NCBI GenBank assembly: GCA_036563505.1
Contig: DATCMH010000007.1
Coordinates: 114,724 to 178,723 of the forward strand
Length of the DNA stretch: 64,000 nucleotides
Source: DATCMH01 sp036563505
Lineage (GTDB): Bacteria; Pseudomonadota; Alphaproteobacteria; Rhizobiales; Beijerinckiaceae
Direction: 5' to 3'
The position numbers and the translations under genes are program-made. Shown piece by piece: positions 60,208 through 64,000 of the stretch. How positions within the stretch are numbered: position 1 is the first letter of the stretch; the number at the start of each line of letters is the position of its first letter. Under the pieces are notes generated by a model. It was not told the DNA's origin. It was given only the letters and a program-made list of their open reading frames with translations, and ran no database searches.

Positions 60208-60486
60208 TCAGCGCCTCTTCGCCTTCTTGTCGGCCGCGTGACCGTGGAAGGTGCGGGTCGGCGAGAACTCGCCGAACTTGTGCCCCACCATCTCCTCGGA
60301 GACGTAGACCGGGATGTGCTTCTGTCCGTTGTAGACCCCGAAGGTGAGGCCCACGAACTGCGGCAGGATCGTGGAGCGACGGCTCCAGATCTTGATCACT
60401 TCGTTGCGCGTCGAGCCGCGAGCGGCCTCCGCCTTCTTGAGGAGGTAGCCGTCGACGAACGGGCCCTTCCAGATCGAACGTGCCAT
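60208..60486 (-). CDS. rpsS: 30S ribosomal protein S19
   Basis: A 92-residue S19 (MARSIWKGPFVDGYLLKKAE; TILPQFVGLTFGVYNGQKHI; GHKFGEFSPTRTFHGHAADK). It lies in the 30S head and pairs with S13. It begins 10 bases after rplB. Confidence 0.97.
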   Translation of the reverse strand: MARSIWKGPFVDGYLLKKAEAARGSTRNEVIKIWSRRSTILPQFVGLTFGVYNGQKHIPVYVSEEMVGHKFGEFSPTRTFHGHAADKKAKRR

Positions 60487-60496
60487 GGTGGCCCTC

Positions 60497-61333
60497 TTAC
60501 TTCTTCCGCGCGTGGCGGCTCGACACGATCATGCGATCGGTCCGCTTGTTGGACCGGGTCTTCTTGCCCTTGGTGGGCTTGCCCCAGGGCGTGACCGGGT
60601 GACGGCCGCCGGAGGTCCGGCCCTCGCCACCGCCGTGCGGGTGGTCGATCGGGTTCATCGAGACGCCGCGGTTGTGCGGACGCTTGCCGAGCCAGCGGTT
60701 ACGACCGGCCTTGCCGATCGAGATGTTCATGTGGTCCGGGTTCGACACCGCGCCCACGGACGCGAAGCACTGCCCGTGGACCAGGCGCTGCTCGCCGGAG
60801 TTGAGGCGCAGCGTGACGTAGCCCTGATCGCGGCCGACGATCTGGGCGTAGTTGCCCGCAGACCGCGCGATCGCGCCGCCCTTGCCGATCTTGAGCTCGA
60901 CGTTGTGGACGATCGTGCCCACCGGCATGTTGCCGATCGGCATCGCGTTGCCCGGCTTAATGTCGACCTGCTCGCCCGCCACGACCTGATCGCCCGCCGC
61001 GAGGCGCTGCGGGGCCAGGATGTAGGAGAGCTCGCCGTCGGCGTAGCGGAGGAGCGCGATGAAGGCCGTGCGGTTCGGATCGTACTCGATCCGCTCGACG
61101 GTCGCAGCCTCGTTCATGTGGCCGCGGCGCTTGAAGTCGATCAGGCGCAGCGTCCGCTTGTGGCCGCCGCCGCGGAAGCGCACGGTGACCCGACCGAGGT
61201 TGTTGCGGCCGCCCGAGGAGCTCTTGCCCTCGGTCAGCGCCTTCACCGGCTTGCCCTTGTACAGGGCGCTGCGGTCGACCAGGACCAGCTGGCGCTGGCC
61301 CGGGGTCACCGGCTTATAAGACTTCAGAGCCAT
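60497..61333 (-). CDS. rplB: 50S ribosomal protein L2
   Basis: A 278-residue L2 of full length (KSYKPVTPGQRQLVLVDRSA; GGGHKRTLRLIDFKRRGHMN; NPIDHPHGGGEGRTSGGRHP). The HPHGGGEG stretch near the peptidyl-transferase region is intact. It lies 20 bases after rplW. Confidence 0.98.
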   Translation of the reverse strand: MALKSYKPVTPGQRQLVLVDRSALYKGKPVKALTEGKSSSGGRNNLGRVTVRFRGGGHKRTLRLIDFKRRGHMNEAATVERIEYDPNRTAFIALLRYADGELSYILAPQRLAAGDQVVAGEQVDIKPGNAMPIGNMPVGTIVHNVELKIGKGGAIARSAGNYAQIVGRDQGYVTLRLNSGEQRLVHGQCFASVGAVSNPDHMNISIGKAGRNRWLGKRPHNRGVSMNPIDHPHGGGEGRTSGGRHPVTPWGKPTKGKKTRSNKRTDRMIVSSRHARKK

Positions 61334-61353
61334 GTCGCTGCTCTCTCAACCGC

Positions 61354-61650
61354 TCACAGGCCGGTCGTGATGTCGATGGACTGACCCTCGGCGAGGGTCA
61401 CGACCGCCTTCTTCACGTCCGAACGCTGGCCCCGCCTGCCGCGGAACATCTTCACCTTGCCCTTGGTCACGAGCGTGTTGACGCCCGTCACCTTCACGTC
61501 GAACAGCTTCTCGACCGCTTCCTTGATCTGCGGCTTCGTCGCGTCCGAACGCACCTTGAACACCACCTTGTTCTGCTCGGAGAGAGCGGTGGCCTTCTCA
61601 GTGATCACGGGGCTCACGATCACGTCGTAATGGCGCGGATCCAGGCTCAT
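61354..61650 (-). CDS. rplW: 50S ribosomal protein L23
   Basis: A 98-residue L23 (MSLDPRHYDVIVSPVITEKA; QIKEAVEKLFDVKVTGVNTL). It docks trigger factor and signal recognition particle at the tunnel exit. Its start overlaps the rplD stop by four bases. Confidence 0.97.
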   Translation of the reverse strand: MSLDPRHYDVIVSPVITEKATALSEQNKVVFKVRSDATKPQIKEAVEKLFDVKVTGVNTLVTKGKVKMFRGRRGQRSDVKKAVVTLAEGQSIDITTGL

Positions 61651-62267
61651 TTGAAGCGCGCCTCCAGCGCATCGACCGCCTCGCGGGTGAGAACGAGCTT
61701 CTCGCGCCGCAGGATGTCGTAGACGTTGATGCCCTGCACCGGCAGGACGTCGATGTTGGCGATGGAGCGCGCGGCCAGGCCGAAATTGGTCTCGACCTCG
61801 GCGCCCGCGATCACGAGGGCATTCGAGAGCCCGAGCTTGCCGAAGCGCTCGACGAGCGCCTTCGTCTTCGGCTCGGCCAGCGTCGCCTGATCGACGACGA
61901 TCAGGGACTGGTCTTTCGCCTTGGCCGAGAGCGCATGGCGCAGCGCAAGCGCCCGGACCTTCTTCGGCAGGTCATGCGCGTGGGAGCGCACCTGCGGACC
62001 GAACGCCCGGCCGCCGCCGCGGAACTGCGGCGCGGACGCCGCGCCGTGACGGGCGTTGCCGGTACCCTTCTGCTTGTACAGCTTCTTGGTCGTCCGGTCG
62101 ATGTCCGAGCGGTTCTTCACCGCGTGCGTGCCGGCCCGACGCTTGGCGAGCTGCCAGCGCACCATGCGGGCCAGGATGTCGGCGCGCGGCTCGAGGCCGA
62201 AGATGGCCTCGCTGAGTTCGAGCGACCCGGCGGTCCCGCCCTCGAGCGTGGTGACGTCGATCTTCAT
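61647..62267 (-). CDS. rplD: 50S ribosomal protein L4
   Basis: A 206-residue L4: RAGTHAVKNRSDIDRTTKKL, KQKGTGNARHGAASAPQFRG and INVYDILRREKLVLTREAVD. ATG 62267 overlaps the rplC stop by one base, with GAGGAG upstream; a GTG one codon earlier is possible. In E. coli L4 represses the S10 operon; whether it does so here cannot be seen. Confidence 0.97.
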   Translation of the reverse strand: MKIDVTTLEGGTAGSLELSEAIFGLEPRADILARMVRWQLAKRRAGTHAVKNRSDIDRTTKKLYKQKGTGNARHGAASAPQFRGGGRAFGPQVRSHAHDLPKKVRALALRHALSAKAKDQSLIVVDQATLAEPKTKALVERFGKLGLSNALVIAGAEVETNFGLAARSIANIDVLPVQGINVYDILRREKLVLTREAVDALEARFK

Positions 62268-63004
62268 CACGCATTCTCCTCAACGGCCGGAGCCTCGGTG
62301 GCCGGCGCCGTCGGCTGACCGCCGGCATCCCGCTCCCGGAACTTGCCCGGCCGCGGAACGTCGGCCGGAAGCGACCGCTTCACCGCATCGCGCACGTAGA
62401 TCCAGCCGCCGGCGACGCCCGGCACAGCACCCTCGACGAGGATGAGGCCGCGCTCCGGATCGGTCTGGACGACGCGCAGGTTCTGCGTCGTCACGCGCTC
62501 GGCACCGAGATGGCCCGGCATCTTCTTGTTCTTGAACGTCTTGCCCGGATCCTGGCGCCCGCCGGTCGAACCGATCGAGCGGTGGGACACGGACACGCCG
62601 TGCGTGGCGCGAAGGCCGCCGAAGTTCCAGCGCTTCATGCCGCCGGCGAACCCCTTACCCGTGGTGGTGCCCGTCACGTCGACGAACTGACCAGCCACGA
62701 AGTGGTCCGCCGTGATCTCGGCGCCGACCGGGATCAGCGCGTCGTCAGACACGCGGAACTCGGCCACCTTCTTCTTCGGCTCAACCTGGGCGACCGCGAA
62801 GTGGCCGCGCTGGGCTGCCGACACGTTCTTCACCTTGGCCGTCCCGACGCCGACCTGCAGCGCCGTGTAGCCGTTCTTGTCCTTGGTCCGATGGGCGACG
62901 ACCTGACAGGCATCGACCTTCAGTACCGTCACCGGAACGTGCTCCCCGGCATCCGTGAAGATGCGGGTCATTCCGACCTTTTGTGCGATGACGCCAGAGC
63001 GCAT
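62267..63004 (-). CDS. rplC: 50S ribosomal protein L3
   Basis: A 245-residue L3 (MRSGVIAQKVGMTRIFTDAG; GKGFAGGMKRWNFGGLRATH; HRSIGSTGGRQDPGKTFKNK). The C-terminal extension rich in Ala, Pro and Glu (GGQPTAPATEAPAVEENA) is a lineage trait. ATG 63004 is the conserved start. Confidence 0.97.
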   Translation of the reverse strand: MRSGVIAQKVGMTRIFTDAGEHVPVTVLKVDACQVVAHRTKDKNGYTALQVGVGTAKVKNVSAAQRGHFAVAQVEPKKKVAEFRVSDDALIPVGAEITADHFVAGQFVDVTGTTTGKGFAGGMKRWNFGGLRATHGVSVSHRSIGSTGGRQDPGKTFKNKKMPGHLGAERVTTQNLRVVQTDPERGLILVEGAVPGVAGGWIYVRDAVKRSLPADVPRPGKFRERDAGGQPTAPATEAPAVEENA

Positions 63005-63053
63005 GAGCGTGTCCTCTTGGGCGTGCCTGTCCGAAGCCCTAAGCCTCAGCGGC

Positions 63054-63362
63054 TCAGAGCTTGATTTCCACATCCACGCCCGCGGCGAGGTCGAGCTTCA
63101 TCAGCGCGTCCACGGTCTGCGGCGTCGGGTCGACGATATCGAGCACCCGCTTGTGCGTGCGCATCTCGAACTGCTCGCGCGACTTTTTATCGATGTGCGG
63201 CGAACGGTTCACCGTGAACTTCTCGATATGGGTCGGCAGCGGGATCGGGCCCCGGATCTGCGCGCCGGTCCGGCGCGCGGTCGAGACGATTTCCTTGGTG
63301 GACGCATCGAGGATGCGGTGATCGAACGCCTTAAGGCGAATGCGGATGTTCTGACCGTTCAT
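63054..63362 (-). CDS. rpsJ: 30S ribosomal protein S10
   Basis: A 102-residue S10 ([60 protein letters not shown]). It also serves as NusE in antitermination. It opens the S10 operon 79 bases after tuf. Confidence 0.98.
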
Positions 63363-63390
63363 GACCTGACCTCGGCGGAAACGTTGAGGA

Positions 63391-63408
63391 GCGGGCGCGA
63401 GGGCCCGC
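63391..63408 (-). other. stem-loop in the tuf-rpsJ spacer
   Basis: GCGGGC (63391-63396) pairs with GCCCGC (63403-63408) around a six-base loop. There is no clear T tract. It could partly separate the abundant tuf message from the S10 operon. Confidence 0.35.
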
Positions 63409-63441
63409 CCCTCTTACGTCCCCTGTCGATGATGCTTGCGG

Positions 63442-64000
<559 letters not shown>

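Overview
The window is GC-rich (third codon positions almost all G or C), densely coding chromosomal DNA from an alphaproteobacterium, most likely of the order Hyphomicrobiales (Rhizobiales). The clues are an unbroken tuf-S10-spc-alpha ribosomal block with secY-adk-rpsM-rpsK-rpoA-rplQ order, an RpoA that reads like Methylobacterium-type RpoA, a CyaC-type adenylate cyclase as known from Sinorhizobium, and REP-like palindromes of rhizobial style. No rRNA, tRNA, phage, IS element or CRISPR array was seen. No gene-free stretch exceeds about 260 bases.

Region 1 (1-11.7 kb): a partial zinc-type L-asparaginase, an arylformamidase-like hydrolase, a stand-alone Lrp/AsnC ligand domain, an ArgE-like deacetylase and a LysR regulator. 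The regulator is divergent from a complete five-gene Dpp/Opp-type peptide ABC importer (4.1-9.7 kb). An acyl-CoA dehydrogenase and a short-chain dehydrogenase follow on the minus strand.

Region 2 (11.8-22.5 kb) is the most unusual part. On the minus strand lie a redox-sensing adenylate cyclase (CyaC: haem-type membrane anchor, 2Fe-2S domain, cyclase domain), a one-domain cyclic-nucleotide-binding protein, and a 910-residue ABC-exporter-like protein whose nucleotide-binding domain has lost its key ATPase residues. Divergent from them are four glycosyltransferases, the last fused to a polysaccharide-deacetylase-like domain. Together they look like an undescribed second-messenger-controlled glycan synthesis or export system.

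Region 3 (22.5-30.0 kb): a second peptide-type ABC importer (fused double ATPase, binding protein, two permeases) followed by glycerol kinase.

Region 4 (30.0-45.3 kb): an aerobic CoA-dependent aromatic acid pathway of the 2-aminobenzoyl-CoA (or salicylyl-CoA) type. One arm encodes CoA ligase, acyl-CoA dehydrogenase, crotonase, SDR, thioesterase, a Rid protein and a MarR regulator. The divergent arm encodes a branched-chain-type ABC importer with a cupin and a flavin monooxygenase. The two-domain monooxygenase/reductase stands alone at 42.8-45.2 kb. A nearly identical palindrome lies before both transcription units, and two inverted 116-bp repeats flank the 30-42.7 kb part.

Region 5 (45.3-48.7 kb): a BrnT/BrnA toxin-antitoxin pair, a DegP/DegQ-type periplasmic protease and a fifth glycosyltransferase.

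Region 6 (48.8-64.0 kb, all minus strand): the ribosomal protein block from tuf (cut by the window end) through rplQ, ending in a clear hairpin terminator. Every spacer of about 100 bases or more inside this block (other than adk-secY, which is short) holds a strong stem-loop.
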